NCBI GenBank assembly: GCA_019636495.1
Contig: JAHBXL010000006.1
Span: forward strand, 124,001 to 188,000
DNA: 64,000 nt
DNA from: Phycisphaeraceae bacterium
Lineage (GTDB): Bacteria; Planctomycetota; Phycisphaerae; Phycisphaerales; UBA1924
Reading direction: 5' to 3'
The notes beneath the pieces were generated by a model. The model did not search any database. It had not been told where the DNA came from and worked only from the letters and a program-made list of their open reading frames with translations. Of this stretch, positions 9,329 to 18,664 are shown in pieces; positions within the stretch are counted from its first letter, which is position 1; every line of letters begins with the position of its first letter. Both the position numbers and the translations under genes were made by a program.

Positions 9329-9527
9329 TGCTTGCTGGGGTCTCCTCCCCCGCCCCTCGCCTTCCATGGCCCCCGGCCGCCCCGCTATCCTTCCGGCCCG
9401 GCCTGATCGCGCCGCGGGCCCGCCCATGGTACAGGACGGATCGGCTCCGGGTCGCCGGAAGTTCAACCCTACCCGCCCCCGGACACCCCGGCGCGGCCCT
9501 TGACCCGTTCTTCACGGACCTTGAACG

Positions 9528-10058
9528 TCATACGAACGCGCCGAGGCACAGGATCGCGGCGACCGCGACCGCGAAGCCGACCTTGGCGATGGTTGCGGCA
9601 AGCCGTCCGACGGCAGCGCCGGCACCGATGGTCGAGGCCTGACGCCAGGTCTTGGCCCCGTTGTGGCGTTCGGCGATGAGCGCGCCGGCACCCGCACCCA
9701 GCGCGGCCCCGAGGATGGTGCCCAAGACCGGAAGGAAGGCCAGAAGCACCGTTCCGAGAATCGCGCCGAGGATGCCGCCCATGACCGACCCGATGGCGCC
9801 GCGCCGCGTGCCGCCGGCCTTCTTCGCGCCCACTGCCGATGCGAACACCTCGACGACTTCGGCGATGATCCCCAGCAGCACGCAGGCGCCAAGCGTCCAC
9901 CACTCATACATGAGCATCGGGGGCTCTCGGAGCGCGAACCACGCTTGAAAGCCGATCGCGACCAAGAGCATGAACCAGATGCCGGGCAACGTGAGCGCGA
10001 CCAGCAGCACGCCCAGAAGGCACCCGAGCACGACGCTGACAGCCGCCACGATCTCCAC
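9528..10058 (-). CDS. DUF456-family membrane protein
   Basis: 176 residues, almost entirely hydrophobic, with about five membrane helices. Glycine-rich helices dominate (GGILGAILGT, GAALGAGAGAL). The first helix pair with LPGIWFMLLVA and the central AKKAGGTRRGAIGSVMGGILGA block are typical of DUF456 proteins, whose function is unknown. It lies 66 bases after the stop of the next upstream gene on the same strand, so the two may form an operon. No enzymatic motif is seen. Confidence 0.8.
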   Translation of the reverse strand: MEIVAAVSVVLGCLLGVLLVALTLPGIWFMLLVAIGFQAWFALREPPMLMYEWWTLGACVLLGIIAEVVEVFASAVGAKKAGGTRRGAIGSVMGGILGAILGTVLLAFLPVLGTILGAALGAGAGALIAERHNGAKTWRQASTIGAGAAVGRLAATIAKVGFAVAVAAILCLGAFV

Positions 10059-10124
10059 GCGCGATCTCCGGTGTCCGAGCGAGTTGTTGGGATCGGCACG
10101 CCCACGGTTGCGGGCCGCGTCCGG

Positions 10125-11129
10125 TCAGTCGCCGCCGTCGCCCCCGCCCGGGTCGCCGGCATCGCCGCCCGCCGCGGGCGCAGGCTGGGCCGGTTCCGGA
10201 AAGGCTGTTCGCTCCATCGCCAGCACCCATTCTTCGAGCGGGACATAGCGGAGCAGATCGAGCGTGTGCGCCGCGCCATTGCGGAGGTGCAGCGTGACGA
10301 AGAACTTGTGCCAGCGACGCTTGTCGACTTCCTTGAGATCCGCGGGCGTGAACGACGCGCCGCCGGGCAGGCTCAGCGTCTGCGTAGTGGGGTTCCAGCG
10401 GTAGGTGCGCGATGCGGCGCGCAGCAAAACGGTCGCCAGCCACCCGCCCCCGCCGAACCCCGCGACCACGAAGAACCACTGGAAGAACATGTCGTAACTC
10501 GACAGCGGCTTGGGGGCGTTGCGCGTGCTCCACACCTGCGCCAGTTCGGCGAGCAACCGCTGCGGCGGGATTTCCTGGGGCTGCGCGCCCTTGGCCGAGA
10601 CCACAAGGCCCACGCCGCGAACGTGGTCGAACAGCACGCTGCGCGTCGCGGCGTCAGGCAGTTCCGCCGCGGATTGGCCGGGCCAGACCACCACCTGCGG
10701 CTCCGGGCCCAGCCGCCAGGCCCGCGCGAGCGACTCCAGCCACTCGCGCCGAGTATTGAGAAACCGCGCATCGATGGTCGCGCGGTCCGCTGCGGACCCC
10801 AGCGACGCGCTCTGCAGTTCCTCGGCTCGCGGTCGCAGGACCGCGAGCGCGCTGCTCGGCTCGTCGATCTTCAGATCGGCGGGCGTGAGTTTGCCCGCCG
10901 CGGCGGCCGCCTGCAGGTGATCACGCAGCCGTGCCGAGGCCTCTTCGAGCCCGCGACGCGGGTAGAAGTGCAGCGCGTCGGCGAGACCCCACACACCAAA
11001 GACGAGCAGGACAATCAGAAAAGCGCCCTGCTTCAAGAGCCAGTTTCGGCTCAGCCGCGTGGCCGTCTGATTGAGGGCCGACGGCATCGCATCGACCTTC
11101 TGGGCGGAGTTCTCGGTGATCTCGGGCAT
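10125..11129 (-). CDS. Membrane protein of unknown function, two helices
   Basis: 334 residues from the ATG at 11129 with GGAG just upstream. A membrane helix at about residues 30-50 (AFLIVLLVFGVWGLADAL) follows a polar N-terminus, and a second hydrophobic stretch is near 205-225 (FFQWFFVVAGFGGGGWLA). Between them is a soluble region of about 155 residues, predicted extracytoplasmic. The C-terminal part (RTYRWNPTTQTLSLPG and onward) looks like a small PH-like beta domain that reads out in the cytoplasm, and the protein ends in an Ala/Pro/Gly/Asp tail. I do not recognise the family. It is probably co-transcribed with the DUF456-like gene. Confidence 0.75.
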   Translation of the reverse strand: MPEITENSAQKVDAMPSALNQTATRLSRNWLLKQGAFLIVLLVFGVWGLADALHFYPRRGLEEASARLRDHLQAAAAAGKLTPADLKIDEPSSALAVLRPRAEELQSASLGSAADRATIDARFLNTRREWLESLARAWRLGPEPQVVVWPGQSAAELPDAATRSVLFDHVRGVGLVVSAKGAQPQEIPPQRLLAELAQVWSTRNAPKPLSSYDMFFQWFFVVAGFGGGGWLATVLLRAASRTYRWNPTTQTLSLPGGASFTPADLKEVDKRRWHKFFVTLHLRNGAAHTLDLLRYVPLEEWVLAMERTAFPEPAQPAPAAGGDAGDPGGGDGGD

Positions 11130-11305
11130 ATCGCACTCCGAACGGAAGGGGACGCGCCGATCGCGGCCACGCCTGGCCGGGGCGGCCCGGCGGGCAGGGC
11201 CAAACTCTACACCGTCGCGAGTGCATCGCGCGGCACACCCGCCCGGCACACGTTATCGGCTTGCGCTCTTGCCTTCCGCAGGCGCACCCGCAGTTCGGAT
11301 GCGGC

Positions 11306-11539
11306 TCACCCGTCCACGGAGTCGAGCGCATCGGCCCACCAGCGGTCGGCCCAGGCCCGCCCCTCGGGTGTCGCGACAATCGAGGAATAGCCGCCGGACC
11401 AGTCCTCGGCGACCTGTCGCGTGGGGATTTGCGGCAGTCGCGTGCCGGCCCGCAGCGCGCGGGTCAGCCAGGCCGAGGTCAGGCGGCGCGCGTACTCGGC
11501 GCGGATCTGAAAGTCGTCGAAGAACAGTCGTCGGAACAT
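11306..11539 (-). CDS. Small hypothetical protein (77 aa)
   Basis: Short reading frame with an ATG at 11539 and good third-position GC. It has a Trp-rich C-terminus (GRAWADRWWADALDS) and a helical N-terminus. No domain is recognised and no strong ribosome site is present. It sits alone between the membrane protein gene and tRNA-Arg on the opposite strand to the tRNA. It may be a real small gene or chance; the codon pattern favours real. Confidence 0.45.
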   Translation of the reverse strand: MFRRLFFDDFQIRAEYARRLTSAWLTRALRAGTRLPQIPTRQVAEDWSGGYSSIVATPEGRAWADRWWADALDSVDG

Positions 11540-11609
11540 GGAATGAGCAAAGTGTACAGCAGGTCTCGGGCGGGGCGAGCAAACCGGCCGGCCCGCGGAC
11601 GCCGCGGCC

Positions 11610-11615
11610 TACGAT
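11610..11615 (+). promoter_or_regulatory. Possible -10 box of the tRNA gene
   Basis: TACGAT ends eight bases before the mature tRNA 5' end, the distance expected for a -10 element. No good -35 is seen 16-18 bases upstream. Confidence 0.35.
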
Positions 11616-11623
11616 CGGGTATC

Positions 11624-11696
11624 GCGCCCGTAGCTCAGTGGATAGAGCGTCGGTCTTCGGAACCGAAAGTCGGGGGTTCGAATCCCTCCGGGCGTA
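11624..11696 (+). tRNA. tRNA-Arg (anticodon UCG)
   Basis: Full cloverleaf of 73 bases. The acceptor stem GCGCCCG/CGGGCGT has a terminal G-U; the D-stem is GCTC/GAGC. The anticodon stem TCGGT/ACCGA closes the loop CTTCGGA, giving anticodon UCG for the CGA codon. The T-arm has TTCGAAT with a GGGGG/CCCTC stem. The discriminator base is A and no CCA is encoded, so the end must be added after transcription. Confidence 0.95.
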
Positions 11697-11788
11697 CGTT
11701 GACTTCCTGCGACCCTGCAAAAAGGGCAAGGCCCGAGGCGGATGAGCGCCCCGGGCCTCGCGGACGATGCGCGCCGTGTACGGCGTGG

Positions 11789-14122
11789 TTACGGGCAGCC
11801 CGCGAACCAGCACGCCAGGAAGGCGAAGATGTCCGACACGCCGACCGAGTCGTCGAGATTGAAGTCCGCCGTGTGCGAGCCGGCGAACCAGTCGACCAGG
11901 AACGCGAAGATGTCCGGCACATCGGTTGAGCCGTTGGCATTCCAGTCGCACCGGCACTCGGCGGTGCACGAGACGTTCAGCACGCCGTCGCCGTGCTCGT
12001 AATCGGTCCACACCGACGGGTCAAAGTCGTACGCGCCGACACGGATGTAGAACTGCTGCCCCGGGGCGACGGCGAACGCGAGACGGGAGAGGCCCGCCGC
12101 CGGCCCGCAGTACGGCCCCGAGTCATCGTTGCAGGCGATGGCCGCGTTGTTGAACACCGGGCAGATGCTCCCGTCGAACACCTGAACAACGGTATCGAAA
12201 CTGCTGCCGCAGGTGTTGATGTGTACCGTGCCCTGGCAGTCGGCGGTGTAGCGGTACCAGACGTCGTGAACGGGGTTGAGGCCGCCGTTGGTCGTCGTGC
12301 ACGATGGCCCGAGCAGCGTTTGCGTGTCGGCCCGGCAGTTGCTGAACGTGAACGTGCCGTTGCCGATGCTCTGGGCGGTCTGGCAGCGGTCGTTGGCGGG
12401 CACGGCCCAATCTACGACACGGAGCGCGAACTGACCCGCTGCCCCGGCGTACCCGGTGACGCGGATGAGGTAGGTCTGGCCGCGAACGTAGTTGAACGTC
12501 ACCAGCGACTGCAGGCCGAGTCCCGTCGCATCGTCATTGCACACGATGGTGTTGGCCTGTCCGGTGGTCGGGCAGGCGCTGTGCACGCTCAGCACGGTGT
12601 CGAAGTTCGAGCCGACGGTGTCGATGATGATGTTCCCGGTGCACAGGGGCGTCCACGAGAACCACACGTCCGGGCCCTGAGGAATGGAGGTGTTTCCGCA
12701 GGTCGTGACGGGCGAGAACTGCGAGGGCGTGGCGTTGAGCGTGCACCCCGTGTACGTGCCGTGCCCGGGGATGATGGTCGGCGCAGTGCACGAGTCGGAG
12801 CCGGTCAGGTCGGTCGCGAGGTCGAAGGCGTAGACCGCGCCCTGGTTGATGCTCGCATCGTGGTCGTCGTGGGCGTCGCCGATGGCCATGTGCCCGGCCC
12901 GAACGCCCACCGCGCTGGCAAACGAGCCCCAGGCGGTGTTGTCAGGATCGGCAACCGAGTGGACGGGCACCCAGTTGTGCGAGGCCAGCCGCTTGAAGAC
13001 ATAGGCCTTCTTCGCGCCCGCGGCACCGACGACCAGCGTGTCGCCGTCGATCGAGACACTGGAGCCGAAGTTGGCGTTGTCGCTGGCATCGGGCGCGAAG
13101 ACCTGCCCGTCGAGGTACCAGTCGCCGTCGTGCCAACGCTGGATGTAGACACAGCCGGAGTTGATCTTGGCGCCGAGCATGGGAAGTTGGGCCGCGGTCG
13201 CATCGTCGTCGGGCGCGCCGATGGCGATGGAAACGCCGTCGGTCGCGACTGCCGCGCCGTAGCGGTCGCCGCTGGCGGCGTTGTTGGAGACGAGGCGACC
13301 CTGGCTCAGCCACGAGTTGTTCGCCTGTCGGCGGTAGACCTGGACGTAGCCGTGGCTGTCGGGCCAGTTGATGTTCTGCCCGAACGGCGCGCCGCACACA
13401 GCGACGTTTCCGCGGATGGCCACCGCCGAGCCGAACTGCTCGCCCGAGGCCAGCCCGGCGTTCACCGAGAAACGCGTGGGCCATGTGTCAATGACCGTCC
13501 ACGTGAACGGCGAGGTGCGGCGCACGAGGTATACCACGCCGGCATCAGGGTCGGAATCGCCGAAGTTCGGGCTGAGGTCCACATCGCGCATCGGCGCGCC
13601 GATGAGCGCCCACCCGCCGTTGTCGGCCGTGATGGCGACCGACCGCCCGACATCGTCGCCCGCTGTGCTGCCCGCGGGGATGAACTTCGCGGCGAAAAGG
13701 AAGGGCGAGCCGATGCGTTCGTAGATGTACGCCGCGCCCGTCGCGCCGACGCCCGTCGCGCCGATGATGGCGTACGGGTCGTCGCAGGAGACGGCCTGCC
13801 CAAAGCGGTCGTCGGCCTGTGCATCGTTGGCGAAGAACTGCGACGCCTGCTGCCACACGCCCCCGGACCGACGGAACACGTAGACCGAACCGGCGTTGCT
13901 CCCCGCGGCGGTGTCGTCCATCGGCGCGCCGGACATGACGTGGGGAGCACCGTCGCCGATGTTGGCGTAGACCGACACGGCCGTGCCGAGCCAGTCCCCC
14001 GTCTGGCGGTCGGTCGCCAGAAGTTTGTCGCCGGGGCATTGGGCCCGCGCCGCGCCCGCGGCGGAAACGGCGGCACACGCCGCCGCGAGGAGTACGCGTG
14101 TTGAAGATCGATGCTCGAACAT
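11789..14122 (-). CDS. Exported FG-GAP repeat protein with two Cys-rich beta domains and dockerin-like C-terminus
   Basis: 777 residues. The ATG at 14122 has AAGGA seven bases upstream and opens a clear signal peptide ending at ARAQ near residue 28. About residues 30-440 hold FG-GAP/integrin-type repeats (patterns such as DDRFGQAVSC and GDRYGAAVATDG, each followed by IGAP or VGAA), which fold as a beta-propeller. Two related domains of about 130 residues follow, each with Cys pairs and an xxVWFSWT or DVWYRYT core. The last 55 residues are a tandem dockerin-like module, DVPDIFAFLVDWFAG then GVSDIFAFLACWFAGCP, opened by CRC and closed by Cys. Likely a cell-surface protein; ligand unknown. Confidence 0.85.
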   Translation of the reverse strand: MFEHRSSTRVLLAAACAAVSAAGAARAQCPGDKLLATDRQTGDWLGTAVSVYANIGDGAPHVMSGAPMDDTAAGSNAGSVYVFRRSGGVWQQASQFFANDAQADDRFGQAVSCDDPYAIIGATGVGATGAAYIYERIGSPFLFAAKFIPAGSTAGDDVGRSVAITADNGGWALIGAPMRDVDLSPNFGDSDPDAGVVYLVRRTSPFTWTVIDTWPTRFSVNAGLASGEQFGSAVAIRGNVAVCGAPFGQNINWPDSHGYVQVYRRQANNSWLSQGRLVSNNAASGDRYGAAVATDGVSIAIGAPDDDATAAQLPMLGAKINSGCVYIQRWHDGDWYLDGQVFAPDASDNANFGSSVSIDGDTLVVGAAGAKKAYVFKRLASHNWVPVHSVADPDNTAWGSFASAVGVRAGHMAIGDAHDDHDASINQGAVYAFDLATDLTGSDSCTAPTIIPGHGTYTGCTLNATPSQFSPVTTCGNTSIPQGPDVWFSWTPLCTGNIIIDTVGSNFDTVLSVHSACPTTGQANTIVCNDDATGLGLQSLVTFNYVRGQTYLIRVTGYAGAAGQFALRVVDWAVPANDRCQTAQSIGNGTFTFSNCRADTQTLLGPSCTTTNGGLNPVHDVWYRYTADCQGTVHINTCGSSFDTVVQVFDGSICPVFNNAAIACNDDSGPYCGPAAGLSRLAFAVAPGQQFYIRVGAYDFDPSVWTDYEHGDGVLNVSCTAECRCDWNANGSTDVPDIFAFLVDWFAGSHTADFNLDDSVGVSDIFAFLACWFAGCP

Positions 14123-14291
14123 GCTGATTCCTTTCCGGGCGCGAAGGCCCAGTGTTGGTGCCCGCCGGCGATGGCCGGGAGCGCGTGGTGGATCGAGAGC
14201 GGTCGATGTCCGCGGGCCCGTCTCGGGGTCCGATGGCCGGGGTCGTGGTCGGTTCGGCAGGACTTGCCCGCCCGAACCTCGGGCACGGCTG

Positions 14292-14320
14292 TTGCGTGCC
14301 ACGCCAACTCATGCGACAAT
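14292..14320 (+). promoter_or_regulatory. Candidate promoter for the ECF sigma/kinase pair
   Basis: TTGCGT (14292-14297), a 17-base spacer, and GACAAT (14315-14320), about 65 bases before the sigma factor start. It is also divergent from the FG-GAP gene. The -10 match is partial. Confidence 0.35.
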
Positions 14321-14385
14321 GCGGGCGCGATCGGCCAACGCGGTGTGCCGATTTTTTCGGAACTCCCGGGCCGGCCCGCCATCGC

Positions 14386-15000
14386 ATGAACGACCAACCC
14401 GCCAACCCGCCCGCGGACATCACCGTGCTCTTGCGCCTGGCCGGCGATGGGGATTCGCGCGCTGCCAGTGAACTGCTTCCGCTTGTATACGACGAACTGC
14501 GGCAACTGGCGCGGGCGAAGATGCGCGGCGAGCGGGCCGGCGGCTCGGGGCAGACGCTCCAGCCCACCGCGCTGGTGCACGAGGCCTACATCCGGCTGCT
14601 CGGCCCGGGCGGCGCGGAACTGCGCTGGGAGGGACGGGCGCACTTCTTCGGCGCCGCGGCACGGGCGATGCGACGAATACTGGTCGAGCGTGCGCGGGCC
14701 CGCGGCCGCATCAAGCGGGGCGGCGGGCAGGCACGCGTCGAACTGGGCGAGGGGGCCCTGGCCGTCGAACCGGCGGGGGACGAACTGCTCGGGCTCGACG
14801 AGGCGCTGGATCGGCTCGAGGCCCGCGACCGGCGCAAGGCCGAGGTCGTGATGCTCAAGTTCTTCGCGGGGCTCTCGATCGACGAGATCGCCGCGGCGCT
14901 GTGCGTGTCGCCCGCGACCGTGAAGAACGACTGGACGTTCGCGCGCGCGTGGCTGCACCGCGAACTCTCGGCCGATGGCCCGGCCGCGCGGGAGGCGTAG
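14386..15000 (+). CDS. ECF-type RNA polymerase sigma factor
   Basis: 204 residues. Region 2 spans residues 15-85 (LPLVYDELRQLARAKM, then ALVHEAYIRLLG), and the FFGAAARAMRRILVERARAR stretch is typical of the planctomycete/acidobacterial ECF group often annotated TIGR02999. Region 4 is at 130-190 with the helix-turn-helix LSIDEIAAALCVSPATVKNDW. The ATG at 14386 is the first in frame after the promoter-like sequence. The stop TAG overlaps the GTG start of the kinase-WD40 gene by one base, so the two are translationally coupled. In this sigma group the neighbouring kinase usually replaces an anti-sigma factor, which is the likely relation here. Confidence 0.92.
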   Translation: MNDQPANPPADITVLLRLAGDGDSRAASELLPLVYDELRQLARAKMRGERAGGSGQTLQPTALVHEAYIRLLGPGGAELRWEGRAHFFGAAARAMRRILVERARARGRIKRGGGQARVELGEGALAVEPAGDELLGLDEALDRLEARDRRKAEVVMLKFFAGLSIDEIAAALCVSPATVKNDWTFARAWLHRELSADGPAAREA

Positions 15001-18000
15001 TGGAGCAGCGCCGCCAGCAAATCGTCGAAGAGGTCTTTCTTGCCGCGGCGGACCTGCGCGAGCGCGGCGGCGACGCGGCCGCGATCGCCGGGATGATCGC
15101 CGAACGCTGCCGCGGCGACGATGCGCTCCGCGCCGAGGTCGAGTCGCTTCTGGGCGCGCACGAAGCGGCCGAGGGCGTGCTCGACCGTGCCGACGTGGTG
15201 CTCGCGGCGACGGGCGCGGGCACGGTGGGCGGCGGCGGGCGGACGGGGCGCCCGCCCTGGGAGGAGCCCGCCCTGCCGCCCGGCACCGTGGTCGGCGGTT
15301 ACACGCTCGAGCGTGTGCTGGGCGAGGGCGGCATGGGCGTGGTCTATGTTGCACGGCAGGACCGGCCGCGCCGCACCGTCGCGCTCAAGGTCATCCGCCC
15401 CGCGTTGACCACGCCGGCCATGCTGCGGCGGTTCGAGATGGAGGCGGAGATCCTGGGTCGCCTCCAGCACCCGGGAATCGCACAGATCTACGAGGCCGGG
15501 ATCGCCGACGGGCGGCCGTTTCTGGCCATGGAACTCGTGAACGGACGCACGCTGGTCGAACACGCCGAGCACGCCGGCCTGGGCACGCGCGAGCGGCTGG
15601 AACTTGTCGCGCGGGTGTGCGACGCGGTGCAGCACGCGCACCAGAAGGGCGTGATCCATCGCGACCTGAAGCCCAGCAACATCCTGGTGGACCCGAGCAC
15701 GCCCGAGCCGCCCGATGGCCGTCGCGCGGGTCTCGGCGTGGTCGGCGCGCCGAAGGTGCTCGACTTTGGCGTTGCCCGCGCGACCGACTCGGACCTTCAG
15801 GTTTCGACGCTCCGCACCAGCCTGGGCCAACTCATCGGCACGCTGCCGTACATGAGCCCCGAGCAGGTCGCGGGTGATCAGAACGAGGTCGACACGCGAT
15901 CGGACGTGTACGCGCTGGGCGTGATCCTCTACCAGTTGCTCGCCGGGCGGCTCCCCTACGACGTGGCCAGCCGATCCATCGCCGATGCCGCACGGGTCAT
16001 CCGCGACGAGCATCCGTCGCGGCTGTCGGCGATCAGCCGCGTGTTCCGCGGCGAGATCGACACCATCGTCGCCAAGGCGATGGACAAGGACCGCACACGA
16101 CGATACCAGTCCGCCGCGGACCTGCGCGACGACCTGCGCCGGCACATCGCCGGGGAGCCGATCGCGGCGAAGCGCGATTCGGCGCTCTACGTGCTGCGTA
16201 CCCAGTTGCGGCGCTACCGCGGGACGGTGTCAGCCGCGACGGTCTTTGTCGCGGCCCTGATGGCGCTGACCGTGCTGGCCGCGCATCAGGCGATGACCAA
16301 CGCGCGGCTGGCCCGCTCGCTGGGGGCCGAACTCTCGGCCAGCAACATCGAGCGCGGGCGGACGCTCTCGCTGGCGGGAAGCGCGACCGTCGGCGAGAAC
16401 ATCCTGTGGCGCGAACTGCTGGCGCGCCCGGATTCGCCGCAGGCCCGCTGGGGGCTGTGGGAGCACTATCTGCACAGACCGATTGTCCGCTCGATCCGCG
16501 AGGACTCGATCTTGACATCCGGTGTCACCTTCAGCCGGGATCGCTCTGTGGCCGCGATGGGCTCGCAGAGCCGGCGCGTGCAGATCTGGTCGGGGGACCT
16601 CGCCACGCTGCACCGGACGATCGACACGGGCCATGCGCAGCAGGACTGCATCGCGATGTCGCCCGACGGGTCGATGGTCGCGGTCGCCTCGGCCACGGGC
16701 GCGGTCTCGGCTTGGGACCCGCGGACCGGCGCGCCGATCGGCGAGTTCGCCGGCACGGATCGCGCGCGGGTCATGCACTTTTCGCCGGATGGGGCGCGAC
16801 TGATTCTGGGATGCGCGGATGGCGCAGTGCAGGTGTGGGACGCCGCGAGCCGAAGCAGGGTCGCGCACTGGACGGCGCACCCGGGATCACTGAATGACCT
16901 GGCGGTTTCGCCGGACGGGCGCACCCTGGCGACCTGCGGGCGCGGACCGGCCATCCGCACATGGACGATTGACCGGCCCGGCGAGGCCGGCCCGGTGATC
17001 TCCACGCTCGGACGCGAAGTTCGGACGGTCGCGTACTCGGGCGATGGCCGCCGGATCGTGGCGCTGAGCGACGGCGGCGCCATTGGCGTGTACCCGGCAA
17101 CCGCCGATGATGGTCCGCCCACGTTGCTCGATCGCACCGGTCCCGCGTTGCACCGCTTCACGATCTCCGACGATGGGAAGTTGCTTGCGGCGGGCGGGTC
17201 GGGCACGGTCGAACTGTGGGACATGGCGCAAGGGGTTCTGCTCCGCACGCTGACCCGCAACGACGGCGCCGAGTACCGGGCACACGCGATCACGCGTGAC
17301 GGGATGATCATCACCAGCGCGTCCAACGGGCGCGTGCAGGTATGGGAGCACCGTGACGCGCTCGCGGCACACGACCTGCTCCCCGAACACGCCGGATGGA
17401 TCAGCGCGATCGCCGTCAGCGCCGATGGCTCGCGCTGGGTCTCCGCGGACCTGGCCCGCGAAGTCCGCCTCTGGGATGCCGCGAGCGGGCGCGAACTGGC
17501 CCGCCCCGAGCCGCGGGCGCCAACGGTCTGCCGCGCCATGCAGTTCTCGCTCGACGGTCGGCTGCTGGCTCTGGGATACGTTGATGGATCGGTCGAGATC
17601 CGCTCGAGCGCGGACCTGTCCATCGTCCGCCGGCTCTCGATGACCGGCTCGGCGGGCATCGAGTCGCTGGACTGGAGCCCGGATGGGGCGCGACTCCTCG
17701 CGGGCAACGGCGCCGGGGGCGCGACCGTGCTCGATCCGCACTCCGGCGCGCAGGTCGCGAGCATCCCTGCGCCCGAGCGGCCGCGGGCGCCCGGCGCGGC
17801 CCCGGTGCGCACCCGCCGCGTCGCCGCGGCGTGGAGCGCCGATGGCCGGCTCATCGCGCTTGCCTCGGCCGATCCGACGTTGCGTGTGCTCGATGCGGCA
17901 TCGCTGGCGACGGTGTTCGAGATCGAAGGCGAGCACCTGAGTTGGGCGTGCGCCTTCTGCGACAATGGCGGCGCGCTGGCGGTCGCGATGCCGAGCAACG

Positions 18001-18473
18001 AGATCCACCTCTTCGACACGCGTACCTGGAAGCGGTTCGCGACGCTCGAAGGACACTCGAAGGTCATCCTCTCGGTCGCGTTCGCGCCCGATGGCCAACT
18101 GCTCGCCTCGTGCGGGCTCGATGGCTCGGTCCGCTTGTGGGATTCGACGCGACGTCGCAACGAGCGCGCCGACGGTTCATCGATCAGCGGACGAAACCTC
18201 GCCACGATCTGGTCGGGCCCGATGGAGGTCTCGCGGGTCGTGTTCTCGGCCGACGGCCGGACGCTGCTCACCGGCGGGGCCGACCGACGGCTGATCGCGT
18301 GGGACCTGCGTCACTACGACCGGCACATCGCGGGGAACCTCGATGTGCACCTCCGCCGCGCGGTGGACCGCGGCGAGGTCTCTGCCGGCCGTGCCGCGGC
18401 CACACGTTCTCGCGTGCTCCGGCACCTGCAGCACGACCCTCAAAGTCTGCCCGGTTTAGCCCCGGACCCCTGA
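15000..18473 (+). CDS. Transmembrane serine/threonine kinase with WD40-repeat domain
   Basis: 1157 residues from GTG at 15000, which shares its first base with the sigma factor stop (TAGTG). The kinase domain is at 101-385: glycine loop GEGGMGVVY, Lys130 in VALK, HRDLKPSN at 220-227, DFG at 255-257 and PYMSPEQ at 283-289, so all catalytic residues are present. One membrane helix is at about 409-429. Residues 440-1120 are WD40-type repeats, probably 12-14 blades, recognisable by SPDG or SADG followed by xxWD or xRLWD. The fold would form two propellers outside the membrane. A helical N-terminal part (1-75) may contact the sigma factor. Likely senses a surface signal and controls the sigma factor; the signal is unknown. 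Confidence 0.92.
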   Translation: MEQRRQQIVEEVFLAAADLRERGGDAAAIAGMIAERCRGDDALRAEVESLLGAHEAAEGVLDRADVVLAATGAGTVGGGGRTGRPPWEEPALPPGTVVGGYTLERVLGEGGMGVVYVARQDRPRRTVALKVIRPALTTPAMLRRFEMEAEILGRLQHPGIAQIYEAGIADGRPFLAMELVNGRTLVEHAEHAGLGTRERLELVARVCDAVQHAHQKGVIHRDLKPSNILVDPSTPEPPDGRRAGLGVVGAPKVLDFGVARATDSDLQVSTLRTSLGQLIGTLPYMSPEQVAGDQNEVDTRSDVYALGVILYQLLAGRLPYDVASRSIADAARVIRDEHPSRLSAISRVFRGEIDTIVAKAMDKDRTRRYQSAADLRDDLRRHIAGEPIAAKRDSALYVLRTQLRRYRGTVSAATVFVAALMALTVLAAHQAMTNARLARSLGAELSASNIERGRTLSLAGSATVGENILWRELLARPDSPQARWGLWEHYLHRPIVRSIREDSILTSGVTFSRDRSVAAMGSQSRRVQIWSGDLATLHRTIDTGHAQQDCIAMSPDGSMVAVASATGAVSAWDPRTGAPIGEFAGTDRARVMHFSPDGARLILGCADGAVQVWDAASRSRVAHWTAHPGSLNDLAVSPDGRTLATCGRGPAIRTWTIDRPGEAGPVISTLGREVRTVAYSGDGRRIVALSDGGAIGVYPATADDGPPTLLDRTGPALHRFTISDDGKLLAAGGSGTVELWDMAQGVLLRTLTRNDGAEYRAHAITRDGMIITSASNGRVQVWEHRDALAAHDLLPEHAGWISAIAVSADGSRWVSADLAREVRLWDAASGRELARPEPRAPTVCRAMQFSLDGRLLALGYVDGSVEIRSSADLSIVRRLSMTGSAGIESLDWSPDGARLLAGNGAGGATVLDPHSGAQVASIPAPERPRAPGAAPVRTRRVAAAWSADGRLIALASADPTLRVLDAASLATVFEIEGEHLSWACAFCDNGGALAVAMPSNEIHLFDTRTWKRFATLEGHSKVILSVAFAPDGQLLASCGLDGSVRLWDSTRRRNERADGSSISGRNLATIWSGPMEVSRVVFSADGRTLLTGGADRRLIAWDLRHYDRHIAGNLDVHLRRAVDRGEVSAGRAAATRSRVLRHLQHDPQSLPGLAPDP

Positions 18474-18532
18474 TTGCAACCGAACTCGGCTCGGCCATCT
18501 GGAGGCCGCATCAGAATCGGGGGAGATCCCGT

Positions 18533-18560
18533 TTGGTTTCGCCGCGCCGTGAGGTAGTCT
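18533..18560 (+). promoter_or_regulatory. Candidate promoter for the DNRLRE protein
   Basis: TTGGTT (18533-18538), 16 bases, TAGTCT (18555-18560). It lies about 100 bases before the start of the next gene, in the gap after the kinase gene. Confidence 0.35.
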
Positions 18561-18664
18561 CTCTCGGTATCCCGGCTGGCTCTCTCGCCGGGTCCGGACT
18601 GGAATCGCTCTCCCCGCTGCTTGTTGGTCGCTGGGTCCAGCAGCCGGGGTCAGGAGTTGTGTTC

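Noticed and set aside
11624-11696. tRNA-Arg with CCG anticodon
   Set aside because: The 5-bp anticodon stem TCGGT/ACCGA fixes the loop as CTTCGGA, so the anticodon is UCG.
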